In this document: positions 15,234 through 22,199 of the stretch, piece after piece
How positions within the stretch are numbered: the first letter of the stretch is position 1
How the letters are laid out: each line of letters starts with the position of its first letter
Source: Microtetraspora glauca
GTDB taxonomy: Bacteria; Actinomycetota; Actinomycetes; Streptomycetales; Streptomycetaceae
NCBI GenBank assembly: GCA_000721275.1
Contig: JOFO01000008.1
Coordinates: 124,001 to 188,000, forward strand
Direction: 5' to 3'
DNA: 64,000 nucleotides
Position numbers and translations under genes: made by a program
Notes under the pieces: generated by a model
Database searches by the model: none
What the model was told of the DNA's origin: nothing
What the model saw: only the letters and a program-made list of their open reading frames with translations

Positions 15234-16275
15234 GTTCCCGGGCCGCTTCCCGGGCGGGGCGGCCGGTGCCGATGAGCGTGGCGGAGGCGGGGCCGGTCCA
15301 GTCGCCGTAGCCGAGGAGGTGCAGCCGGGGCTCGCCGACCGCCCGGGTGCCGCTGAGGGGGACGCGGCCCCCGGGGCCGCGCAGGGCGAGCGGGGCCAGG
15401 TGGGAGAGGGCGGGGCGGAAGCCGGTGCACCAGACGATCGCGTCGGCGCCGGTCGTGGTGTCGTCGGGCCAGGCGACCCCGGTGGCCGTGACGCGGGTGA
15501 ACATCGGCCGGGCCGCGAGGAGCCCCGCGTCGCGGGCCGCGCGGACCGGCGGGACGGCCACGATGTCGCCGAGGGAGGCGACGCCGCCGGTGTCGGCGCG
15601 GCCCTCGTCGAGGGCCTTGCGGCGGGCGGTGGCATGGTGGAAGAGGGCGCGGCCGTCGATGTCGTCGGCGAGGTAGCGGGGCGCGCGGAGGGTGGCCCAG
15701 GTCAGCTCGGAGCCGTACGCGAGGTCGGCGGCGATCTGGGCGCCGGAGTTGCCGCCGCCGACGACGATCACCTTCCGGCCGGCGAAGTCGGACGCCCGCC
15801 GGTACTCCGCGGAGTGGAGCTGGGCGCCCCGGAACTCGGTGCGGCCGGGGACGGCCGGGACGAAGGGGCGGGACCAGGTGCCGGTGGCGCTGATCACCGC
15901 GCGGGCCCGCCACGTACCGGAGTCGGTCGCGACGCGGAGGCGGTCGCCGTCGCGGTGGACCCCCGAGACGCGCACCGGACGGTGCACCGGGAGGTCGTAC
16001 CGCTGCTCGTAGTCGGTGAGGTACCCGACGACGTGGGCCGCGTCCGGGTAGGTCTCGCCCGGCTGCCCGGGCATGGGGCGGCCGGGGAGGGAGGAGTACG
16101 GGGCGGGGGAGAAGAGGCGGAGGGAGTCCCAGGCGTGCCGCCAGGCGCCGCCGGGGGCCGGGCCCGCGTCGAGGATCGCGAAGCGGAGGCCGGCCCGGCG
16201 CAGGTGGTAGCCGGCGGCGAGGCCCGCCTGGCCGCCGCCGACGACGACCACGTCGGTGGTGCGGTGCTGGGGCAT
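15214..16275 (-). CDS. arsO: Flavin-dependent monooxygenase of the ars cluster (ArsO-type)
   Basis: The 353-residue protein has two Rossmann dinucleotide sites: FAD at VVVGGGQAGLAAGYHL (residues 9-24) and NAD(P)H at VIVVGGGNSGAQIAADLA. The motif ISATGTWSRPFVP and the C-terminal VWCTGFRPAL fit flavoprotein monooxygenases of the ArsO/CzcO type. ArsO homologues sit next to arsR and acr3 in actinobacterial arsenic loci; their exact reaction is not settled. The gene lies 24 bases downstream of acr3 on the same strand, so it is probably the last gene of an arsR-acr3-arsO operon. It overlaps the end of the opposing binding-fold gene by 20 bases. Confidence 0.82.
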   Translation of the reverse strand: MPQHRTTDVVVVGGGQAGLAAGYHLRRAGLRFAILDAGPAPGGAWRHAWDSLRLFSPAPYSSLPGRPMPGQPGETYPDAAHVVGYLTDYEQRYDLPVHRPVRVSGVHRDGDRLRVATDSGTWRARAVISATGTWSRPFVPAVPGRTEFRGAQLHSAEYRRASDFAGRKVIVVGGGNSGAQIAADLAYGSELTWATLRAPRYLADDIDGRALFHHATARRKALDEGRADTGGVASLGDIVAVPPVRAARDAGLLAARPMFTRVTATGVAWPDDTTTGADAIVWCTGFRPALSHLAPLALRGPGGRVPLSGTRAVGEPRLHLLGYGDWTGPASATLIGTGRPAREAARELTALLR

Positions 16276-16299
16276 GCCCGGGTCCCTTCTCGCCGGCGG

Positions 16300-17388
16300 T
16301 TACCGCTGGGCCGGCCGGAAGTGCCGGCGCCAGGCCAGCGACACGTACACGAGCGCGATCAGGACCGGCACCTCGATCAGCGGGCCGACGACACCGGAGA
16401 GCGCCTGGCCGCTGGTGACGCCGAAGGTGGCGATGGCGACGGCGATGGCCAGCTCGAAGTTGTTGCCGGCGGCGGTGAACGCGAGGGTCGCGGTGCGGTC
16501 GTAGGGCAGGCCGATCGCCTTGCCGAGGGCGAAGCTGCCGCACCACATCACCGCGAAGTAGACGAGGAGGGGGAGGGCGATCCGGACGACGTCCAGCGGC
16601 TGCGAGGTGATCGTCCGCCCCTGGAGGGCGAAGAGGACGACGATCGTGAAGAGCAGGCCGTAGAGCGCCCACGGGCCGATCTTCGGCAGGAACGTCCGCT
16701 CGTACGACTCCCGGCCCCTCCGCTTCTCCCCGATGCGGCGGGTCAGGAAGCCGGCGAGCAGCGGGACGCCGAGGAAGACGACCACGTTGAGCGCGATCTT
16801 CCCCATGGAGATGTCGAGGGTCTCGCCGTCGCCCAGGCCGAGCCGGCCGGGGAGGACGTCGAGGTAGAACCAGCCGAGCAGGCCGAAGGCGACGACCTGG
16901 AAGACGCTGTTGAGGGCGACGAGGACGGCGGCGGCCTCGCGGTCGCCGCAGGCGAGGTCGTTCCAGATGACGACCATGGCGATGCACCGGGCGAGGCCGA
17001 CGATGATCAGGCCGGTGCGGTACTCGGGCAGGTCCGGCAGGAAGATCCACGCGAGGGCGAACATCACGGCCGGGCCGAGGACCCAGTTGAGGACCAGCGA
17101 CGACACCATCAGCTTCTTGTCGCCGGTGACCGCGTCGAGCCTGTCGTACCGGACCTTCGCGAGGACCGGGTACATCATCACCAGCAGGCCGACGGCGATC
17201 GGCAGCGAGACACCGCCGATCTCGACCTTCGCGAGCGCGTCGTCCAGGCCGGGAACCAGCCGCCCCAGTCCGAGGCCGAGGGCCATGGCGAGGAGGATCC
17301 AGACGGCGAGGAAGCGGTCGAGCGTCGACAGCTTCGCGACGACCGAGGTCTCCTCGGAGCTCGTGGTCGCGGGGGCGGTGGGGGTCAC
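16300..17388 (-). CDS. acr3: ACR3-family arsenite efflux transporter
   Basis: The 362-residue membrane protein has about ten helices. ACR3 hallmarks are KVRYDRLDAVTGDKKL, the conserved Cys in helix 4 (GLARCIAMVVIWNDLACGD), SVFQVVAFGLLGW, and FTAAGNNFELAIAVAIATFG. ACR3 exports As(III), and often Sb(III), using the membrane potential. The GTG start at 17388 overlaps the arsR stop by four bases (GTGA), so translation is coupled to the repressor gene. It supplies the pump for arsenite made by ArsC, whose gene is on the opposite strand beyond arsR. Confidence 0.95.
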   Translation of the reverse strand: MTPTAPATTSSEETSVVAKLSTLDRFLAVWILLAMALGLGLGRLVPGLDDALAKVEIGGVSLPIAVGLLVMMYPVLAKVRYDRLDAVTGDKKLMVSSLVLNWVLGPAVMFALAWIFLPDLPEYRTGLIIVGLARCIAMVVIWNDLACGDREAAAVLVALNSVFQVVAFGLLGWFYLDVLPGRLGLGDGETLDISMGKIALNVVVFLGVPLLAGFLTRRIGEKRRGRESYERTFLPKIGPWALYGLLFTIVVLFALQGRTITSQPLDVVRIALPLLVYFAVMWCGSFALGKAIGLPYDRTATLAFTAAGNNFELAIAVAIATFGVTSGQALSGVVGPLIEVPVLIALVYVSLAWRRHFRPAQR

Positions 17389-17693
17389 GGACAGGACCTC
17401 TTGGTGTCGGCGTGGGCGCGGGCGGTCTCGGCGAGGGCGGCGAACTGGCCGGCGAGCGCCTCGAGGACGTCGGGCCTCAGCCGGTAGTACGTGAACCGGC
17501 CGCAGGGCTCGGTGTCCACGACGCCGGCCTCGCGCAGGACGCGGAGGTGGTTGGAGAGGTTGGTCTGCCTCGCCCCCGTCTCCTCCACCAGGTGCGTGGT
17601 GCACAGGGTCTCGCGGGCGAGCAGGGTGACGATCCGGAGCCGCAGGGGGTCGGCGAGGACCTTCAACAGCTCAGTGTCGACTGACGTCAGCAT
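17385..17693 (-). CDS. arsR: ArsR-family arsenic-responsive repressor (first of the ars cluster)
   Basis: The 102-residue winged-helix protein has LLKVLADPLRLRIVTLLARE at residues 9-28 and ARQTNLSNHLRVLREAGVVD as DNA-reading region. Cysteines occur in ETLCTTHL, in EPCGRF and in the C-terminal KRSCP; the classical CVC pair is missing, so the As(III) site must use another Cys set. It heads a minus-strand operon arsR-acr3-arsO. The palindrome TTCAC-ATCA-GTGAA lies 12-25 bases upstream of its ATG, a probable autorepressor site shared with the divergent arsC. Confidence 0.9.
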   Translation of the reverse strand: MLTSVDTELLKVLADPLRLRIVTLLARETLCTTHLVEETGARQTNLSNHLRVLREAGVVDTEPCGRFTYYRLRPDVLEALAGQFAALAETARAHADTKRSCP

Positions 17694-17880
17694 GGAGTGA
17701 TACTTTCACATCAGTGAAGGCTGATGCCAGCCGGCTGGTGCCGGTCCGGCTGATACCAGCCCGGCCGGCGCGGGTCCGGCTGGCGCCGGTCCGGTAGGGC
17801 CCGCCCGGCCGAAGCCCACCAGGCCGAAGCCCGCCCGGTCCCGTCCGGCCGAATCCCGCCCGTCGCGTAAGGAAGACCCG
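17694..17880. other. Divergent arsR-arsC intergenic region
   Basis: The left end holds the ArsR operator candidate. The remainder (about 17730-17865) is a string of imperfect GGTCCGGCTGG and CCGGCCGAAGCCC repeats with no coding signal. GGAAG just before 17881 is the arsC ribosome site. Confidence 0.5.
17705..17718. promoter_or_regulatory. Candidate ArsR operator
   Basis: TTCAC-ATCA-GTGAA is a perfect 5-bp inverted repeat with a 4-base centre, 12 bases upstream of the arsR start, in the only AT-rich part of the arsR-arsC gap. Confidence 0.6.
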
Positions 17881-18294
17881 ATGCCCGAGACCCCGCTCGC
17901 CTCCGTGCTGTTCGTCTGCGTCCACAACGCGGGGCGCTCCCAGATGGCCGCCGGGTTCCTCCGCCATCTCGCGGGCGACCGGGTCGAGGTCCGCTCCGCC
18001 GGCTCCCTGCCCGGCGACCGGGTCAACCCGGCCGCCGTCGCCGCCATGGCCGAGGTCGGCATCGACATCTCCGGTCAGCAGCCGAAGGTGCTCACGCCGG
18101 AGGCCGTCCAGGCGTCCGACTACGTCATCACGATGGGCTGCGGCGACGCCTGCCCGTACTTCCCCGGCAAGATCTACCTCGACTGGGTCCTGGAGGACCC
18201 GGCGGGCCAGGGCGTGGAGGCGGTCCGCCCGATCCGTGACGAGATCAGGACCCTGATCGAGGGCCTGGTCGCGGAGATCGACGCCAGGCCCTGA
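17881..18294 (+). CDS. arsC: Arsenate reductase ArsC (low-molecular-weight phosphatase fold)
   Basis: The 137-residue enzyme reduces arsenate to arsenite, which Acr3 then exports. The catalytic P-loop is C13-VHNAG-R19, the CX5R signature, followed by S20. Two more cysteines occur in TMGCGDACPYFPG, the helper pair that shuttles the disulfide in thioredoxin- or mycothiol-linked ArsC. The sequence continues with IYLDWVLEDPAGQ, the usual substrate-side loop. ATG 17881 has GGAAG seven bases upstream. It is transcribed away from arsR and converges on a second arsR gene 29 bases after its end. Confidence 0.95.
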   Translation: MPETPLASVLFVCVHNAGRSQMAAGFLRHLAGDRVEVRSAGSLPGDRVNPAAVAAMAEVGIDISGQQPKVLTPEAVQASDYVITMGCGDACPYFPGKIYLDWVLEDPAGQGVEAVRPIRDEIRTLIEGLVAEIDARP

Positions 18295-18323
18295 GCGGCC
18301 AGGGCCTGAGCGGCCCGCCCGCC

Positions 18324-18671
18324 TCAGGCCGAGCCCACCGACCCCGCCTCCGGGCTCAGCAACTGCCCCATCGCGGCCAGAACCCCCGGCTCCACGCGGT
18401 AGTACACCCAGGTCCCGCGCCGCTCGGAGGAGAGCAGGCCGGCCTCCTTCAGCTTCTTCAGGTGGTGGGAGACGGTCGGCTGCGAGACGCCGACGTCGGA
18501 GATGTCGCACACGCAGGCCTCCCCGCCCTCGTGCGAGGCCACCGCCGAGAACAACCGGAGCCGCACCGGGTCGCCGAGTGCCTTGAACATCAGCGCGGTC
18601 CGCTCGGCCTCCTCGGCCGTGAGGGGCCGTTCGGCGAGCGGCGGGCAGCAGGGGGCGGTGGTCTTCGGCAT
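18324..18671 (-). CDS. arsR2: ArsR-family repressor with CVC arsenite motif (second of the cluster)
   Basis: The 115-residue protein has the classical As(III)-binding ACVCDI motif at the start of the DNA-binding region, plus SQPTVSHHLKKLKEAGLLSS as recognition helix. An extra CC pair lies near the N-terminus (TTAPCCPP). It differs strongly from the first ArsR in sequence. It is divergent from a flavoprotein gene, and the gap between them holds four copies of a 14-bp motif, the likely binding sites. Two different ArsR proteins side by side suggest two separately tuned arsenic operons. Confidence 0.92.
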   Translation of the reverse strand: MPKTTAPCCPPLAERPLTAEEAERTALMFKALGDPVRLRLFSAVASHEGGEACVCDISDVGVSQPTVSHHLKKLKEAGLLSSERRGTWVYYRVEPGVLAAMGQLLSPEAGSVGSA

Positions 18672-18680
18672 GCGTCCATG

Positions 18681-18789
18681 TTGACAGACGTCGAAGCAGC
18701 AACGGAAGACAGAAATCGACACTCTTCTATATTGACGAACATCGATCTTGCTGCCACGCTGTGAAGGCAGCGACATCGACAGACATCGA
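18681..18789. promoter_or_regulatory. Four-copy 14-bp repeat in the arsR2-flavoprotein promoter
   Basis: TTGACAGACGTCGA (18681-18694), AAGACAGAAATCGA (18706-18719), TTGACGAACATCGA (18732-18745) and TCGACAGACATCGA (18776-18789) share the pattern TYGACRRACRTCGA. Start-to-start distances are 25, 26 and 44 bases. The first copy lies 9 bases from the arsR2 start and the last 18 bases from the flavoprotein start. The second copy is the weakest match. Confidence 0.75.
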
Positions 18790-18807
18790 ATTGGCGAGAG
18801 GTCGACC

Positions 18808-20169
18808 ATGAACCCGTCCCCGTCCCCGTCCCCGTCCGCGTCCGCGCCCTCCTCACCCCTCCCCGCCCTCCCCGTCGTGGTAGTCGGCGCCGGCCCCGTC
18901 GGCCTGGCCGTCGCCGCCCACCTCGTGGAACGCGGCATCGACCCCCTCGTCCTGGAGGCGGGGCCGACCGCCGGCGCGGCGGTCCGCGGATGGGCGCACG
19001 TGCGGCTCTTCTCGCCCTGGAGCGAGGTCACCGACCCGGCGGCGGAGAAGCTGCTGGCGCCCACGGGCTGGACGAAGCCGGACCCGGCCGCGTACCCCAC
19101 CGGCGGCGACTGGGCGGACCGCTACCTCCAGCCCCTCGCCGACGTCCTCGGCGACCGCGTCCGCACGGGCGCCCGCGTCACCGGCGTCTCCCGGGCCGGC
19201 CGGGACCGGATCGTGGACGCCGACCGCGACGCGCAGCCGTTCGCCGTGCACGTCGCGTACGCCGACGGGCGCGAGGAGCGGATCCTCGCCCGCGCGGTCG
19301 TCGACGCCTCCGGTACGTGGGCGATCCCGGGCCCCGCGGGCGCCGACGGCCTCCCGGCCCTCGGCGAACGCGCCGCGGCGGACCGGATCACCTACCGCGT
19401 CCCCGACCTCGCCGACCCGGCGGTCCGCGCCCGGTACGCGGGCAAGCGCACCGCCGTGATCGGCTCCGGCGCCTCGGCCTTCACCGCACTCGCCGCCCTC
19501 GCGGCCCTCGCCCGCGAGGAGCCGGGCACGAAGGCGCTCTGGATCCTCCGCCGGGGCCTGACCGGCGCCACCTTCGGCGGCGGCAGCGCCGACCAGCTCC
19601 CCGCCCGCGGCGCCCTCGGCCTCGCCGCCAAGGCGGCCGTGGAGGAAGGCCACGCCGACGCCGTCACCGGCTTCCGTACGCAGGCGATCGAACGCGACGC
19701 CGACGGCCGCCCGGTCCTGGTGGCCGAGGACGGCCGCCGAAGCGAACCGGTCGACGAGATCATCGTCCTCACCGGCCTCCGCCCCGACCTCACCTTCCTC
19801 GGCGAACTCCGCCTCGGCCTCGACGACCGCCTCCAGGCCCCCACGGCCCTCGCCCCGCTCATCGACCCCAACCAGCACTCCTGCGGCACGGTCTACCCCC
19901 ACGGCCACCGCGAACTCGCCCACCCGGAACCGGGCGTGTACCTCGTCGGCATGAAGTCCTACGGCCGCGCCCCCACCTTCCTCGCCCTCACCGGCTACGA
20001 ACAGGCCCGCTCCGTCGCCGCCGCCCTAGCCGGCGACCTCGCCGCGGCCGACCGCGTCGAACTCACCCTCCCCGAAACAGGCGTCTGCGGCGGCCCCGGC
20101 CTCTACGACACCCCGGCCCCCCTCCCCCTCGCCACCACCCAGCCCCCGGGCGGCTGCTGCACCACCTGA
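18808..20169 (+). CDS. FAD/NAD(P)-binding flavoprotein of the ars region, Cys-rich tail
   Basis: The 453-residue flavoprotein has an FAD site VVVGAGPVGLAVAAHLVERG (residues 23-42) and a second dinucleotide site TAVIGSGASAFTALAAL. YPHGHRELAHPEPGVYLVGM and GRAPTFLALTGYEQ fit a family commonly found beside arsR in actinobacteria. The C-terminus has a Cys (TGVCGGPG) and ends GGCCTT, three cysteines that could bind arsenic or carry a redox relay. It starts at ATG 18808 after GAGAGG and is divergent from arsR2 with repeated operator motifs between. It is probably an arsenic-inducible oxidoreductase; its substrate is not known to me. The N-terminal Ser/Pro repeat (PSPSPSPSAS) is low complexity. Confidence 0.8.
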   Translation: MNPSPSPSPSASAPSSPLPALPVVVVGAGPVGLAVAAHLVERGIDPLVLEAGPTAGAAVRGWAHVRLFSPWSEVTDPAAEKLLAPTGWTKPDPAAYPTGGDWADRYLQPLADVLGDRVRTGARVTGVSRAGRDRIVDADRDAQPFAVHVAYADGREERILARAVVDASGTWAIPGPAGADGLPALGERAAADRITYRVPDLADPAVRARYAGKRTAVIGSGASAFTALAALAALAREEPGTKALWILRRGLTGATFGGGSADQLPARGALGLAAKAAVEEGHADAVTGFRTQAIERDADGRPVLVAEDGRRSEPVDEIIVLTGLRPDLTFLGELRLGLDDRLQAPTALAPLIDPNQHSCGTVYPHGHRELAHPEPGVYLVGMKSYGRAPTFLALTGYEQARSVAAALAGDLAAADRVELTLPETGVCGGPGLYDTPAPLPLATTQPPGGCCTT

Positions 20170-20177
20170 CCAGCAAA

Positions 20178-20201
20178 AAGACCCTCCCGAAGGAGGGTCT
20201 T
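20178..20201. terminator. tRNA-Arg terminator with UUCG tetraloop
   Basis: A perfect 10-bp stem (20178-20187 with 20192-20201) closes a 4-base loop. On the minus strand the loop reads TTCG and the stem is followed by TTTTTG, the textbook form of an intrinsic terminator, right after the tRNA 3' end. It may also end the flavoprotein transcript from the other side. Confidence 0.92.
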
Positions 20202-20209
20202 GGATCTTG

Positions 20210-20282
20210 CGCCCCCGGCAGGACTCGAACCTGCGGCCAAGTGCTTAGAAGGCACCTGCTCTATCCGCTGAGCTACGGGGGC
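20210..20282 (-). tRNA. tRNA-Arg (anticodon TCT)
   Basis: A 73-base cloverleaf on the minus strand: acceptor GCCCCCG pairs with CGGGGGC plus discriminator G. The D-arm is AGCTCAGCGGATAGAGC, the anticodon stem GTGC/GCAC encloses CTTCTAA with anticodon TCT (reads AGA), and the T-arm contains GGTTCGAGTCC. CCA is not encoded. AGA codons are rare in such a GC-rich genome, so this is probably the sole decoder. Confidence 0.97.
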
Positions 20283-20572
20283 CGGTGGTGGCCGTGGGCC
20301 TGGTGGCCCTGGTGGGTGGGGTGGGGCTGCCGGGACAAGGATAGGGGTCCTGGCGGCTCGGGCCCCGTGCTTCACCTGCGTGGCACGATGTGGAGGTTCG
20401 GTGAAGCGAACCGATAATCGCAGGCAGGTGCGATTCGCGCAGCGCTTTTCGCGTCGCTCGGGGCGGGTGTTGTGCAGTCGTTATGCCCGGGCTTCCGGTC
20501 GGGCTTCCCTTCTTCGGCGCGCAGGGCCGCCATACGCTTCAAAAACGCTCATAAATTGGGCATTCTTCGCAT
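20283..20572. other. Intergenic region upstream of dynA
   Basis: The left part is G-rich and holds the tRNA promoter region (TATCCT on the minus strand near 20340 is a possible -10). The right part is AT-rich for this genome, with two perfect 6-6-6 inverted repeats at 20395-20434 (listed separately) and CATAAATTG around 20549-20557, which could be the dynA -10. No coding frame is convincing. Confidence 0.45.
20395..20434. promoter_or_regulatory. Two consecutive 18-bp inverted repeats upstream of dynA
   Basis: GGTTCG-GTGAAG-CGAACC (20395-20412) and ATCGCA-GGCAGG-TGCGAT (20417-20434) each have perfect 6-bp arms and a 6-base spacer and are separated by four bases. They lie 139-178 bases upstream of the dynA start. 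Equal geometry but different half-sites suggests two different dimeric regulators or two RNA hairpins. Confidence 0.6.
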
Positions 20573-22198
20573 GTGGTGACCTTGGACGAACGGCCTCAGC
20601 TGATCGACGCACTCTCGGCCCTGCGCGACCGAGTCGCGGCCGTGCGTCTTCCCCTGCCCCTGCCGGACGTGCCGCGCGCCCGGCAGACCCGGGCCGAACT
20701 GCTCGCGCAGCTCGACGACTACCTGGTGCCCCGGCTGAAGGACCCCGACGCGCCGCTGCTCGCCGTCGTCGGCGGGTCGACCGGTGCCGGGAAGTCCACG
20801 CTGGTGAACTCGCTCGTCGGGCGGCGGGTGAGCGAGGCCGGGGTGCTGCGGCCGACCACCCGGACGCCGGTGCTCGTCTGCCACCCGGAGGACCACCACT
20901 GGTTCGCCGGCCTCCGGGTGCTGCCGCAGCTCACCCGGGTCTGGCTGCCGCAGGCCGACGAGGAGCACCCCGCGGAGCCGGCCGACGACGGGGACAACGC
21001 GCTGCGCGTCGAGACCGCCGCCACCCTGCCGCGCGGCCTCGCCCTCCTCGACGCCCCCGACATCGACTCGCTCGTCGTCGAGAACCGGCTGCTGGCCGCC
21101 GAGTTGATCTGCGCCGCCGACATCTGGGTGATGGTCACCACCGCGTCCCGCTACGCCGACGCGGTGCCCTGGCATCTGCTCCGTACCGCCAAGGAGTACG
21201 ACGCCACCCTCGTCACCGTCCTCGACCGGGTGCCCCACCAGGTCATCGGCGAGGTGTCCCGGCAGTTCTCGGCGCTGCTCGACAAGGCCGGGCTCGGGGA
21301 CGTCCCCCGCTTCACCATCCCCGAGCTGCCCGAGTCCACCGGCGGCGGCAGCGGACTGCTGCCGGACAGCGCCGTCGCCCCGCTGCGCGGGTGGCTCACC
21401 CACCGGGCCGAGGACCCCGCCGCGCGCCAGCAGGCCGTCTCCCGTACCGCCTCCGGGGTCATCGACTCCCTCGACACCCGCCTCCCCGAGCTGGCCGGCG
21501 CCGTCGCCGCCCAGTACGCCGCCGCCGTACGCCTCGCGGGCGCCGTCGAGACCGCCTACGCCCGCCAGGGCGCGCGGGTGCGCAAGGAGCTCGGCAAGGG
21601 CGCCGTGCTCGCCGGGGACGCCCGGGCCCGCTGGCGCGCCTACCCCCGCGACAGCACCGCCGACGAACTCCTCGACGCCCTCACCGAGTCCCTCGCCGCC
21701 CTCCTCCACTGCGCCGTCTCGGCCGCCGAGGAGGCGATCCGGGACGCCCACCGGCGCGAGCCCGCCGCCGGCGCCCTCCGGGCCGTCGCCGGCGCCGACC
21801 GGGAGGTCGCCGAGCGGATCGGGATGGAGGTGCGGCGCTGGCGGCGGGTCCTGGAGGAGCTGGCCGACGACGAGGTGCGGTCCGTGGAGAAGCCCTCCGG
21901 GCGCGGCGCCGCCCGCACCGCCGTGCCCGACGCCGAGACCGTCGCCGCCCTGCTCGCCACCTCCCTCCTCGGCGGACGCCGCGGCCGCCCGGCGGGCGAA
22001 CGGCTCGCCGAACTCCTCGGCGCCCAGGCCGCCCTGCGCCTGCGCGACAAGGGCGGCGACCTGGTCCTCACCCACGTCGACCGCGTCCTGCACGCCGAGC
22101 GCGACCGCCGCCTCGCGCCCCTCGACGCCCTCGACGTCACCCCTGAGCCGCAGGCGGAGCTGATCGCCGCGCTCTCCGTACTGCAGAAGGAGAAGTGA
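20573..22198 (+). CDS. dynA: Dynamin-like GTPase DynA
   Basis: The 541-residue protein has a dynamin-type GTPase domain: P-loop [10 protein letters not shown] at residues 67-76, a switch Thr in RPTTRTPVL, and a DxxG-like LLDAPDIDS. Helical segments rich in Ala, Arg and Glu follow and make up the stalk. There is no membrane helix. In S. venezuelae, DynA and DynB are adjacent bacterial dynamins that stabilise FtsZ rings at sporulation septa; gene order, size and soluble-then-membrane layout match here. The start is one of two adjacent GTG codons (20573 or 20576) and no good ribosome site is visible. dynB follows after one base. Confidence 0.85.
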   Translation: MVTLDERPQLIDALSALRDRVAAVRLPLPLPDVPRARQTRAELLAQLDDYLVPRLKDPDAPLLAVVGGSTGAGKSTLVNSLVGRRVSEAGVLRPTTRTPVLVCHPEDHHWFAGLRVLPQLTRVWLPQADEEHPAEPADDGDNALRVETAATLPRGLALLDAPDIDSLVVENRLLAAELICAADIWVMVTTASRYADAVPWHLLRTAKEYDATLVTVLDRVPHQVIGEVSRQFSALLDKAGLGDVPRFTIPELPESTGGGSGLLPDSAVAPLRGWLTHRAEDPAARQQAVSRTASGVIDSLDTRLPELAGAVAAQYAAAVRLAGAVETAYARQGARVRKELGKGAVLAGDARARWRAYPRDSTADELLDALTESLAALLHCAVSAAEEAIRDAHRREPAAGALRAVAGADREVAERIGMEVRRWRRVLEELADDEVRSVEKPSGRGAARTAVPDAETVAALLATSLLGGRRGRPAGERLAELLGAQAALRLRDKGGDLVLTHVDRVLHAERDRRLAPLDALDVTPEPQAELIAALSVLQKEK

Positions 22199-22199
22199 C

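Noticed and set aside
20210..20282. Integrative element at the tRNA-Arg gene
   Set aside because: No integrase gene and no second copy of the tRNA 3' end were seen in the window; neighbouring genes look like core genes.
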